NCBI GenBank assembly: GCA_002803225.1
Contig: NXFV01001785.1
Location: 1 to 37,360, forward strand
Origin: Gamarada debralockiae
Taxonomy: Eukaryota; Ascomycota; Leotiomycetes; Helotiales; Hyphodiscaceae
DNA length: 37,360 nt
Reading direction: 5' to 3'
Shown here: piece by piece, positions 21,956 to 32,286 of the stretch
How the letters are laid out: each line of letters begins with the position of its first letter
Numbering within the stretch: position 1 is the stretch's first letter
Made by a program: the position numbers and the translations under genes
The notes under the pieces: model-generated
The model's input: only the letters and a program-made list of their open reading frames with translations
What the model was told of the DNA's origin: nothing
Database searches by the model: none

Positions 21956-23068
21956 ATGTCATTCTCAATCCTCTCAGCAGCCTTGCTGCTCTGTTCCCTC
22001 ACCTCGCCTGCTAGCGCATCACCAAACCACTTCCCTCGCATTGTCCCCCAAGAACGCGACACCACCTACAACGGCGGCTGGGCGCTCGGTCTACCAAGCG
22101 TAGGATGCCCCGCAGATGCACCCGTGAATTGTCAGGATCCCTCGAAAGACATCAATCCCACATGCTGTCCCTTCGGACAGACGTGTTTTGGGTTCGAGCA
22201 GCCTTATTGCTGTCCTACTGGTAAGTTTCCATTCCCTGCTTCCAATCTCCAAACTTCCTTTCCCCCACTTTCGAGGTTAAGCTTGAGATGCTTTGGAGTG
22301 TGTTGAAGGCTAACGGATTCATTCACAGATACCGACTGCGTAAACGTAGTCAAAAACCTCCCCGTATGCGCCAACAGCACTTGGGACATGTGGCAACTCT
22401 CCCACACCGGCTACGTCTGCTGCGAGCCCGGCCAAGTAGGTCTGAACCCGACGTCCGGCTACGCAGGGATCTGCGAATCCGCCGACCAGCCCGTCGTCTC
22501 TTCCCTCTTGGCCACTTTGGCCTCTCAAATCGGAGGCCCGCCAATCACCACTGGTCTGGGAGGAGGAGTTGCTACGGCGACTACTACTACGAAGGGGAGC
22601 GGTGCGGCGAAAACAACGACTACGACTACTGGAGGGGCGACGAGCACATATAGCAGCGGTTTAAGCTCTAGCGGGAGCAGTTCGATATTGAAGAAGATCC
22701 ACCTCACTCTCCCGGAGATTATCGGTATTGCGGTTGGAGGCGTTGTTCTTATTGGGGCGCTGGTGGTGGGGATTTGGTTTTGTTGCTGCAGACGGAGGAG
22801 CAATAGGACACAAGTCACTTATGTGGAACCATACAGGAATCAAGGGCCCGCTGCATACAATCCTGCGGGTTATAATGCGGGAACGGGATATAATACTGGG
22901 TATACCGGATATGGAGCGAGAGGACTGGATGGTGAGGGTGATAGTGTGCCGCTGACGAATGTGGGGGGTGGGTATAATCAGGAATATAAAGCGCCGCAGG
23001 TTCCTAGCGAGTTGGGGAATGATGAGAGGGCGGCGGGGGCAGAGATGGGGCATGATGAGCGGAGATAG
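21956..23068 (+). CDS. Single-pass cell-surface protein with a cysteine-rich ectodomain
   Basis: Two exons, 21956-22220 and 22329-23068; 334 residues. A signal peptide (MSFSILSAALLLCSLTSPASA) is followed by a cysteine-rich ectodomain with CCPFGQTC, YCCPT and YVCCEPG. Next come a Thr/Ser/Gly-rich stalk (about 155-205), one transmembrane helix (EIIGIAVGGVVLIGALVVGIWF, about 217-240), a CCCRRR stop-transfer segment, and a cytosolic tail rich in Tyr, Gly and Asn (YNPAGYNAGTGYNTGYTGYG). This architecture is common among fungal plasma-membrane proteins with glycosylated stalks. No catalytic domain is seen. A sensor or wall-linked role is only inference from layout. Confidence 0.88.
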
Positions 23069-24574
23069 GTGGTTGGTCTTGATTGGAGGGGGTAATTTTT
23101 TGAGGCAGTTTGTGGAGTTGGTAGTTTTTGTCGAGATTTGTAGATGGTAATTGATAGTTATTTTCTCCTGACCCTTAGTTCAGATATGCTTGTGCTTGGC
23201 GGGGCAGCGTTGAGGCTGGGAGCAAAGCTGCTACGCCTTCCCCTGTCTTTTGCTTCTTGGTGTTCCCGAAATTCACTACTTTTCAAAATGTCACTTTCTC
23301 AGAGGAGGATGAATTCACTTCGAAAGTCGGAATCTCAAATAGTTGAAAGTGTTGAGTGAATTTGTTTTGTTTACTTCTGCGTCAGCCGAGAGCGAAGTCG
23401 TCTCCGGCGCAACGCCAACACCTCGACTCCACGACTCAAATCTCTCGAATCATCAAATCTCATCCTCATTACCGTCGCTGGTCTAATAGAATGCGCTGCA
23501 CACAAAGCGGTCCCGCCTCCTCCATCAACTAATCCATTTTACGATTCTCGAAATCGTTCGTTTCAAACACGCCATCGAGATGCGTTGACCAAATCCGAGC
23601 CCACAAGAGGAACAAACCACGAATAAATGTGCATCAAGTTTGTTTGTATTTTAATAAGGGGTTGACTGTAGAATAAAAAGTTGGGAACTGGTCCCTGAAA
23701 AGAGTATTCCTGGTGGCAGCGGGATGCTTACTCAGCACCCTGAATGCGCTAATTCTGACAGGGCCGAGTCTGTACAGGCCTCCGTTTCATTGCAAACTTC
23801 CTCTTCGACCTCGCGATTTTCATCTTTTTCACCCTCTAGCCGACAACGCGGTATCCCATATCATGTGATATTATTCAATTCGCCAGGATCCGAGTTCGAT
23901 TCGACAGTGAGGCTCCCGTGGCCGAGTTACTCGAACTCAAATCCCTTTTTGTGGGTCGACCCGCATCAGCTGAAAACAACGCTGCCAATCACAGGCAAGT
24001 GGAGCAAGACCAACGCACCAATTCAATTTGCGGCGCAAAGTAGACTTGGACAACGCATTTGACGGCGTGAATTCAGCGCCGCAATTGCTTCCAATGGGCA
24101 CACGATCACCGGTATCGTGCCGTCCTCACCTCGAGAAATCTCGCCTCCAGAGGTGGAAGCTGCGACATGGAACGACCAGACTCACTTTGGAGAGCAGAAA
24201 CGATGGGAGTCCTTCGAGCCATTGAAGAGTGAGAGCACGCCGCATAGTGTACCGCGTATCGTGCTCTTCAATGACCGTTGATTGTTCAGCCGCAGAATGG
24301 CGAGGCTCGAAGATGGAAGCTCAGTTGCACTTGTGGCGCCTGTGGCGCCTGCATGTCTCCTTTGGGATGCGGGTGCTGCTTCCCCAGTTCTGTCTGGATG
24401 GCACCCAGTCACGATGATTGGCCTTTGGGCCTCATTTGAGCTTCCTGTTTCCTTACCAGTCCATTCTGGTAAATTGTGGGGTGTCCTGGTGTGGTCAACA
24501 TGTCATTATTTGAACCCATTTCTTCCCCATCCTCCCTCCACCCTTCATCACGACACAAATGCAACTGAGACGCA
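23069..24574. other. Intergenic region upstream of the ankyrin-CorA gene
   Basis: About 1.5 kb. A 112-codon frame at 23724-24062 and several shorter frames have no motif. The sequence near 23920 (GTGGCCGAGTTACTCGAACTCAAATCCC) has tRNA-like words but does not fold into a complete cloverleaf by eye. This is the boundary between the conserved block and the accessory block. Confidence 0.45.
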
Positions 24575-27500
24575 ATGGCAAGCCCTCCCGACAGTATCTC
24601 CAATGGCAAAAAGGCCCAGCACGTGGTCACGACGGAGGATGTTGCAGAAAGAGGAGGGGCCCCGCGACCAGAGAAGAAGTCAACGGGATTATCTATTTTC
24701 GGGCAAAAACTACGTACGTGGGATATCGTTACTCATGTATTCGACTAGGCTAATTGCCTCGCTGTTATAGACACATCCGCAAAGACCCAAGGGAAGACTC
24801 CCTCTGGGAGAACCCCGACAGTCGATGCAACCGGACCAGCTCCACCGAAACGAACGGACTCAACAAATCTCCTTTTCCCACTGCCTCTTACTTCAACCCA
24901 GTTGCCACTCAGGTCTCAGATCACTTTGCTACGCTATGCTATCACGCTTGGTGACAGCGATCTGGCGATATCTATGATGGATCAGCTTAAGGCCGATCAT
25001 ATGCTTGAGTCTGCAGGTTTCACAGCGCAAGATGCAGCAGGTAATGGTCTACTACAGATTGCTGCTCTTTACGGCAGCACTACTGTTGTGAACTGGCTCC
25101 TGGATCGAGGAATCAATATTAATGCAGTGGACCGTAATCACGGAACCGCTCTACAAGCAGCCATCTACATGGGCCGGAAGGACATAGTTCGATCCCTACT
25201 TGACCGAGGGAAAACAAAGGGCAAAAGACAGGGAGATATAAATGTCAACACCAAGGGTGGTTATTATGGATGCGCCCTGCAGGTCGCGGCATACCGTGCC
25301 AACTTGGACCTGGTTCTTGAGCTTGTTAAAGATTACGAGGCAGACACCAATGTTTCCGGAGGCAAATACGGGACTCCACTTCAAGCTGCCGTCCGGACCG
25401 GTCGTCCGGCTGTCGTTGATCCGATTCTTTCTCAATCCAAGATGGGGGTCAATGTCAATTTTAGGGGAGGGAAATATGGTAGTGCATTGCAAGCTGTAGC
25501 TAGAGGGCCATATAGATCGAGGAGGCTATTGCCTGAAATATCCCGAGGAAACGTTCTACAACAGGCGGCACTGGCATCACCTGGCCAAGCCATCGATCGC
25601 GACGAGAATGCTAGGGCGACCGAGTATCTCCAGGTGGCAAAGATGCTCTTTGACAAGGGTGCCCGGATGGACGGTGGAACTGGGAAATTGGGCAATCCAA
25701 TCAATGCAGCAGCATGCTCCGGGTCTCAGGACATGCTACAGTTAATGCTGAAAAATTTCGATAAAAGACTACCAGAATGGAAGGAAGACAAGTCTACTGT
25801 GCTTACGAAAGCATTACTGACTGCAATTACCCAATCTCCTGAAAATCACGAAGCATTGGTGAAATTGCTGGTTGAAAATGGAGCCAATATTCATTACGAA
25901 ACGTCGGATACCTTGCCAAACCTCCCCCTCGAAGCTGCGGCTACAAACGGCCTGCTTGACGTTGTGGAGTATCTTCTGAAAGCAAAAGATACAGCGGGTC
26001 GACGTGTGGATGCGTGTGCAGAGAGTGGGATACATGGCACAGCTCTACGAGCTGCAATTGCTACTTGCCACGAGGGAGTTGCCAAGTGCTTAATCGACCA
26101 TCAAGCAAAAGAATGGGGAATCAGGAATCGGTCTGCGACTAGCCAAACCAATACATCAGCCGCTGTATCATCCGACGTACAACCCGCAGCTGGCTCAACT
26201 GAGAGGCTGGGAACATTAGACCCGAGTACCATCCAACCTACCGGCTCGAATGATGAAAATCTATTGCGGAGTTCTGATCCTGATGGAACAACAAACGAGG
26301 AGAAAGGAGCCCAATGGACTTGTCGAGACGCAGATTATGGAAATATCCTACAGCTAGCTACTTTTCGTGGTCTACGATCCACGGTTTCACTACTACTCGA
26401 CTACTATGCGGATCCAAATGCCCGGGATACTTCTCAGAGAACGGCTTTACATATCGCTTCATGGTTTGGATTCCCTGAAATTGTTTCTCTCCTCTTGGAT
26501 AACCAAGCCGATATCAATGCTGAGGATGAGTGGGGCGCCACTCCTCTGGACCAAGCTAAGGAGTCGCTTGACCGCGATGGCCATCCCGGAGCCACTGGAG
26601 CGGATCTGCAAACCATTAAGCAAATTCTCGAAACCAGAATGGGCAAATCCAACAGCGATAAACCGGGGACGGAATTTCACGGTCCAAAGAAGATGATACC
26701 TGGAATTGGGAAGCAGTCACAAGAAGCAAAGCCCGTATTTTCGATGCCATCGTGGATTCCAGGCCTCGGATTTCATGCTACAATAGTCGATATCTGGGAG
26801 TTTCAAAACCAAGAATGCTTGTTATTGAAGCAACCTAAGATTGATGAGATCTTATACCACAAGACCGTTTTGGATGCAGTCATGAAATCCAAAGATAAGC
26901 CGGCGAAGGCCAAGGACAAAGTGAGATGGATCCACCTTCCTACAAATAATGTAAGTTTGTTCGGTACACTTTGGGTTATGAACCATGCGCTGATTATATT
27001 AGATGACTTGGGCAGAAGTATAGATATTCAATAGCGATTACAAGCACAAGCTAATATAAACAGATGTTGATAACCTCTCTTTGTAAAGATCAGGAATTAC
27101 CGGCGAGGCCCGGTTACAAGAGCCTATGGGGAACTGATCCGTACTACACATCGCCCGACCTTTCTCCACATGCCAGATTCATAACTCCACAGTGTGCAAG
27201 ACTAATCCGGGGTAAGAGAAGGGAATTCAAGCCGGCTCAACGTCCAGGACTAATTCGCAATTCTTAGAGGGTCAGAGTCCACAAGATGGTGCACGACAAT
27301 CCAACGCATTATTCATGGCCGTAAGTTCTGTCGCCCTAGCGTTACTTAATTGCTGAACGACTATAGATGCCTTACATCCACTGGGAAGCAGATCGAGCTC
27401 AGAGAAAAGTGAGCGCCATGATTGAGGAGCTCAAAGATGAATCTTGGAAAACGAATTCAGATCAAAGGAATAAATTATGGCCCAGTGAAAAAGATCGCAA

Positions 27501-29453
27501 TCATGCCAGAAAACCTTCGCAAGCTCGTCTCAGGCAGGCTGACAAGGCCAAACCGAAACCTGGAGAGCTAGGACAAGTCACTTTGGATGCCCCCGAGTCC
27601 GCAGAGAATTATCGCGAACTTCTGCGGAGGTACTTGTACAAGCGACGGCCAGTACATCTTCGGCGGACCCTTGACCAGTATTACTACTCCCATCTTGCAG
27701 ATACAAATCTCCGAGACGGTGATCAAGTTGTCATGCGGCAGCTCAACGAGAACATAAAGAATCTCAAACTACGAGCAGATCCTATCTATAACAGGTTGAT
27801 GGAAACGAAAGAAGAAGAAGAAGCTAAATCAGACACCAACTTTTGGCAAGTTGTGGTAAAGAAGCTTTGGGCGAGCGGCACGAAATTGAAGGAAGTGGAT
27901 AGCCAACTCCTGAAGCTTGATCAGACTCTTTATCGCGATGGAAACAGCCCTGTTTTGATGATCGATCAGCTATGGGTTTGGATTATCGATGAGAGTTTGT
28001 TAAACTAGTTTGGTGGTTTTCTGCGGGCACTGACTTGTCACAGGCACGATTGTAACTTCTTTTCCACATCGACAGTACGACCGAGATAAAGAAGACCTCG
28101 ATACAGCAGACAAGACCGACATCTTGAAGACCATCGTCTCATATCTTCATAGCCCGCGACGACCAGAGATTAATTCGTCGCATGCGCTTGCAGAGTTGAT
28201 TCTTAGTCAATGTGTTGGGATTCTCCACCGCGCGGACATGATCCCAGAACTTGATTTTCTCAAGAATTATTCAATACAGTCAAACAGATGGGTAAAACCT
28301 CTCCGTTCGTCAATAACTCTGACTTCCTAAGTACTTACGTGACATTACAGGCCGACGACGTTATGCGAATGTTGTCTGAATTTGTTGCAGATTTCGAGGA
28401 GTTCATGATATGGATCAAGCAACAGCCAGCGGAGTCCGAAGAATCCATCCGACGGTTCGAAAAAATATTCAGCGTCACGGAGCAGACACATTTACTACGC
28501 AACATTCAGGATATCAAGGATGAACTGGGAATGCTAAAAGCAGTCTTCGATGACCAGATACAGGTGCTCACTGCAGCCGGCGAAGAGATAGACCAGGAGG
28601 ATTTCCAGTGCATACACGGCTGTGGTGTGGGCTCTGCAGTTCCACGGAGCTTTCGCTGCCCACATAGCACTAAAGCGTTCGTGGATCAAAGTTCGAAGCA
28701 CTTGAAGCATATAGAACGCATGCAAGCTCAAGCTTTTCAGGCTTATGACACGGTACGCCCAGATCACTCCCCTATTATCTGAAGTTAGGTTGACTGATGC
28801 GTTATTCTCACCAGCTGAAAGACCTTCTCAACCTCAAGCAGCAGCAAGCTTATGTGCTGGAAGCACGAGTCAGCCGTAATCAAGCAATATCTTCTGGGGA
28901 GCAGTCTAAGACTATCATGGTGTTCACTATTGTGACAATCATCTTCGTATGTCCTCCCCCTAGGCTCCTCCATGCCCTCAGATACCATTTATTCATTGTG
29001 GTATTCCCGCTCTCATACTTCATCATCTAACGCCAAACAGTTGCCTCTTACCTTCGTTACCACTGTTTTCACACTCCCTATCGCAGAATTCCAACGCGTC
29101 GTGCACCCAGAGGGCCAGGACTTCCCTCCCACTCCTTTCCTAAAGAAATCATACATTCTACCTTACATAAGTTTGTCACCCTCCCTCCCTCTTCTCTCCC
29201 CTTTTCAAAGCCCCATTCACCTTTCTAAACTTGCAATTACTAACCTGTTATTTGTTCCTTAGTCGGTGTCACGGTCGCTGTAGCAATTCCCTGTATCTTC
29301 GCAGCGTTTGAAATTCAATCTATGCAAAATGGCTGGAATCTAATGTGGACGAATATGGCCCAGAGGAGGAAAGAGAGGAAGATAAGGAAGAAAAGGGAAA
29401 GGGGGTTGGAGGATGAAATGCCTGCTTTTTTTGAAACCGGAGGCATATGCTGA
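24575..29453 (+). CDS. Ankyrin-repeat protein with a C-terminal CorA-like membrane domain
   Basis: Eleven exons: 24575-24713, 24771-26950, 27003-27017, 27064-27211, 27268-27320, 27367-27994, 28044-28291, 28351-28752, 28815-28946, 29041-29170, 29263-29453. All joins keep phase, giving about 1421 residues. The N-terminal 95 residues are Ser/Thr/Pro-rich. Ankyrin repeats run from about 100 to 670, for example GNGLLQIAALYGSTTVVNWLL and RTALHIASWFGFPEIVSLLL. From about 750 the conserved fungal CorA-like part follows: VRWIHLPTNN-MTWAE, MPYIHWE, RRTLDQYYYSHL and VLMIDQLWVWIIDE. Long helices (about 1130-1290) end in two membrane helices, TIMVFTIVTIIF-LPLTFVT and VGVTVAVAIPCIFAAF. A basic tail closes the protein. 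Exon 3 is a 15-nt micro-exon. No GMN motif follows the first helix, so Mg2+ transport should not be assumed. Confidence 0.9.
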
Positions 29454-29678
29454 GGTAGTGACGTGATAGATATATTGAGTTCCTTCATTGGGCCTTACAT
29501 TATAGGTACGGAAACGGGGGGAAGTGGGTATTTCTCATTTGCGGCTTCAGGAAGAATTGATACCACTACGGACTATATTAAACATTAAATTAATCTCCAA
29601 CTTAAACCGACCCTCTGAGATCAATGCAATCTTTCTTCCGCATTACAGGAAAATACCAGAGCTAGCCATGGACCCCAA

Positions 29679-30375
29679 TCACCACTCAAAAATGGGCACA
29701 CTCATTCTCCGCAACCCACAAAGCGTCACATTCATCTCCGCCGCCGTAGTCCTAAACTTCCTTCTCAAATCCGTATAAATATCAAAGACCGTCTCATTCG
29801 CATAAATCTGTTCGGTAATTTGATGCCAAAACGCCGCAGAGAGCGAAGCATTCGGTTCCAACAACGTGTGGCTGGGATCATAAGTGTCTCGGGCTGAATA
29901 TTCGATATTCCCACGTTACGTCTCCGGCGGCGCTCCATTCGTTTGTGTTTGAGACATTGGCGTAGAAATTCACGGAATCTAGGATGTCGAATGTATCGGG
30001 GTCGATGAGGTAGTACCGGAATCCGGCGTTGAGGTTTGAGAAGGGTGTTACGGAGGGCATGATGTATGCCACAATCGTAACCATCTCAGCCGTTTGCACG
30101 ATAGCGTTATTTGTAGAAGACTCCGAGTTCATTGCATGCGTATATCCGAAGAAGGTTCCATGGATGGTGTTACTGAAGCGATCAATAATCTGGTAGTAGA
30201 GATCTGTGGCAGTGGGGAGGGCTTCGTAATCTGTAGTTCCACCTACGTTGACGTTTTGGAACAGCCAGACTGCTTGATCTTTTTCCTTGGCTTCGAGAAG
30301 ATAGTCAATGAGTGTGGGAAATGTCCCTGTTGGGTCAATAGCGTTAGCGCCGATGTAGGCGTACAGATTGATGTT
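29679..30375 (-). pseudogene. Truncated, frameshifted acid-sphingomyelinase-like (calcineurin-fold phosphodiesterase) gene remnant
   Basis: The minus strand from 30375 reads NLYAYIGANAIDPTGTFPT, ALPTATDLYYQIIDRFSN, TFFGYTHAM and PSVTPFSNLNAGFRYYLID, which match the C-terminal half of fungal acid sphingomyelinase-like phosphodiesterases in order. Two metal-site motifs are damaged. The expected GH(V/T) segment near 30250-30265 reads QNVN, and the expected GHTH reads GYTH at 30147-30136 (His to Tyr, a C-to-T type change). Near 29904 an extra base shifts the frame and gives a stop at 29878; the correct continuation resumes in another frame as far as 29679 (LLEPNASLSAAFWHQITEQI). The 5' half, including the signal peptide, saposin-like part and first metal motifs, is not found; HET-like sequence lies there instead. 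The gene cannot encode an active enzyme. Confidence 0.82.
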
Positions 30376-30479
30376 CCTCGGCTCAGGTTAGAGCGACAGC
30401 TGCTCACGTCCGAAGAGTAAAACGAACCTAGCACAAGAAAAAAAATAACTGTGAGTTTACGGGTATGCTCACCTGGCTC

Positions 30480-31080
30480 TCGAGTGATACGGACAGCATC
30501 TCAAAAGGTGCTGGATAATTCATCAATAGAAATCCGAGTCATTTATTCTTCTAGATTTTCTTTCGTCGTTGTGATCGGACTTATGAGGCGGTCCTCAGCA
30601 ATAACTCAGGGTTATATATTCTGGCTGAAAATCATCGTCCTCGAATCTTTTAGTTCTACATATACTAACTCGATATAGTCCCTAGTTTCGAACGCTTGGA
30701 GGTCTAGAAGTCTGGTAGGCAGGAAGTTCTCCAGATTCTTTAAGCATATTTTGTGGTTCTGTCTGCATTTTTGAATCCAAGTCTTCATGATTTGAAAGTT
30801 GTCGACACGGTCATACATTCCCATTAGAGTGAATTTACCTAGGGAAATTTAGCAGCCTAATCAATTTCAATTACAGAAACCATATCTTTATAGGAGTCAT
30901 TGACTTACTCCACGGCTCTGGCACTCGATAAAAAATCGTACCCGATATCATCATTTCCCACAGCAAGACAAACACCCTGATGACTATCTATAGTCGCCCT
31001 CGACAAAGCGACGTTAATTTTCTCAAGCGTCCTCTTCTCCAAGAAATGCACTTGCGCTGAAGCAAGAAGAATTTTGAGCA
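30480..31080 (-). pseudogene. Decayed HET-domain (heterokaryon incompatibility) gene fragment
   Basis: One minus-strand frame contains MKTWIQKCRQNHKICLKN and ENFLPTRLLDL, typical of the segment before a HET domain. After two stops (where the family has its SHCWG-type motif) come SPITTTKENLEE, a TAA at 30545-30543, MTRISIDELSSTF, a TGA at 30503-30501 and DAVRITREPG. These correspond to the 'TT..N...R...I....LP.TFQDAI..TR.LG' part of the HET domain. All lie in a single frame, so the damage is mainly point mutation to stop codons. Upstream, KINVALSRATIDSHQGVCLAV may be an earlier part of the same gene. HET domains trigger cell death on non-self fusion; this copy is dead. Confidence 0.75.
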
Positions 31081-32286
31081 TCCAACCCTTACTCTCCGAT
31101 TACGCAGCGTCCTCACATAAGATCCCCAGCCTCCAATCGGACTTTTTCACCCACGCAGCGCTCTGCCGAGCTATAAAACTCCCCTTCTTTATCGAATGCT
31201 TTGGCCCTTTCCACACGCCGAGTCTCCCCAGAGCATTTGCCACACCTACGCGCGATCTGATGAAGAGGCAAACTCTGTCCAAGCCCCAGAGTGCCCTGTT
31301 TACTAGTGCAGTCACACTACTCAGGCTATTAACAGCTAGAATCAATAACGAGCTTGCTCACAAGGCAGGGACCAGGTAATCGGATGGTTTTCATACCTGT
31401 TTCGCTGGCAGAATCTTCTGTTTGGAGAGGCCATGTCAGCCGCCCCATCACGACGCCTTCCAGAAGACAACGACAGGGTATCGACTGCGACCTCAATCAG
31501 CTCCAGCTGGCGACTTTGTTTACCTCAGGTATCATCCTCTCTGAAGGATTATCACCATTAATTTCGCGAAAAGGACGATATTATCAATAGGTAGTATCAT
31601 TAGGTCCGATATTGTACCTATCATTAATCTTGGCTTCGCAAGTATTAAGAATAGTGTAATTCCTCTTAATAGTGATGTCTTGGCTGACGTTGATGTCATA
31701 ACTATAATCATAATGGAAAAGGGCTTCGATGACGAGATTATTGTCTACTCGACCAACCAGTGAGTCTGGTGCTGATTGTATTTGAGAGATGGCGACTGTA
31801 ACCGAATCCTTTAACTTCAAAAATTTCACCCTCAACGAAATCAACTCGCATACAGTTTAAACTATACACGTGTGGATAACACAAGGACGATCTTGACGTA
31901 GGGTCATGGTTTCGCAATGAGGCTTAAAAGTCACGTGCTTACGAGTCCAACGAGGAAGGTCATTCTTATTAATAATGGTTTCAGGGGGCAGCCTTGGCAT
32001 AGGCCCAAGTGGCTTCAGGCCATTTTCAGGCTTTACCGAGGCGTACAATATTAAACTCGAACACTTGACAATGTTATTTTCTCAACATTTCATAACATTC
32101 CTCCCATCACTTGTGATACCGTCAATGATTGCAACTCAAACAAGCCATTGACGAGGAGCTGGCTAAGTTGGCTCCCGTTGTTCTCTGGGAGGCATCGGAA
32201 AGAAAGCCAAGCCTCATCCAGCGAGGCTGCGATGACCACGAGCTCAAATTCCTTCCCGCAGCCCCACTGTAGCTCATTTCTACCCA
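31081..32286. other. Unexplained AT-rich stretch with broken minus-strand frames, and the promoter of the NACHT gene
   Basis: Short minus-strand frames at 31100-31345, 31584-31844 and 31857-32048 look partly protein-like (for example the stretch around SQDITIKRNYTILNTCEAK) but are separated by stops and match no family I can name. They may be further remnants of the decayed genes to the left. The last few hundred bases before 32287 must include the promoter of the NACHT-ankyrin gene. Confidence 0.4.

Noticed and set aside
23890..23945. Possible tRNA (GTGGCCGAGT and TCGAACTC words)
   Set aside because: No acceptor-stem pairing or full cloverleaf could be drawn by eye.
23724..24062. Plus-strand open frame of 112 codons upstream of the ankyrin-CorA gene
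   Set aside because: Low-complexity Ser-rich start and no recognisable domain; I could not join it in phase to the ankyrin-CorA gene.
24331..24353. Short direct repeat TGTGGCGCC as a regulatory or CRISPR-like element
   Set aside because: Only two copies of 9-10 bp without spacers; no CRISPR array is expected or seen in this eukaryotic sequence.
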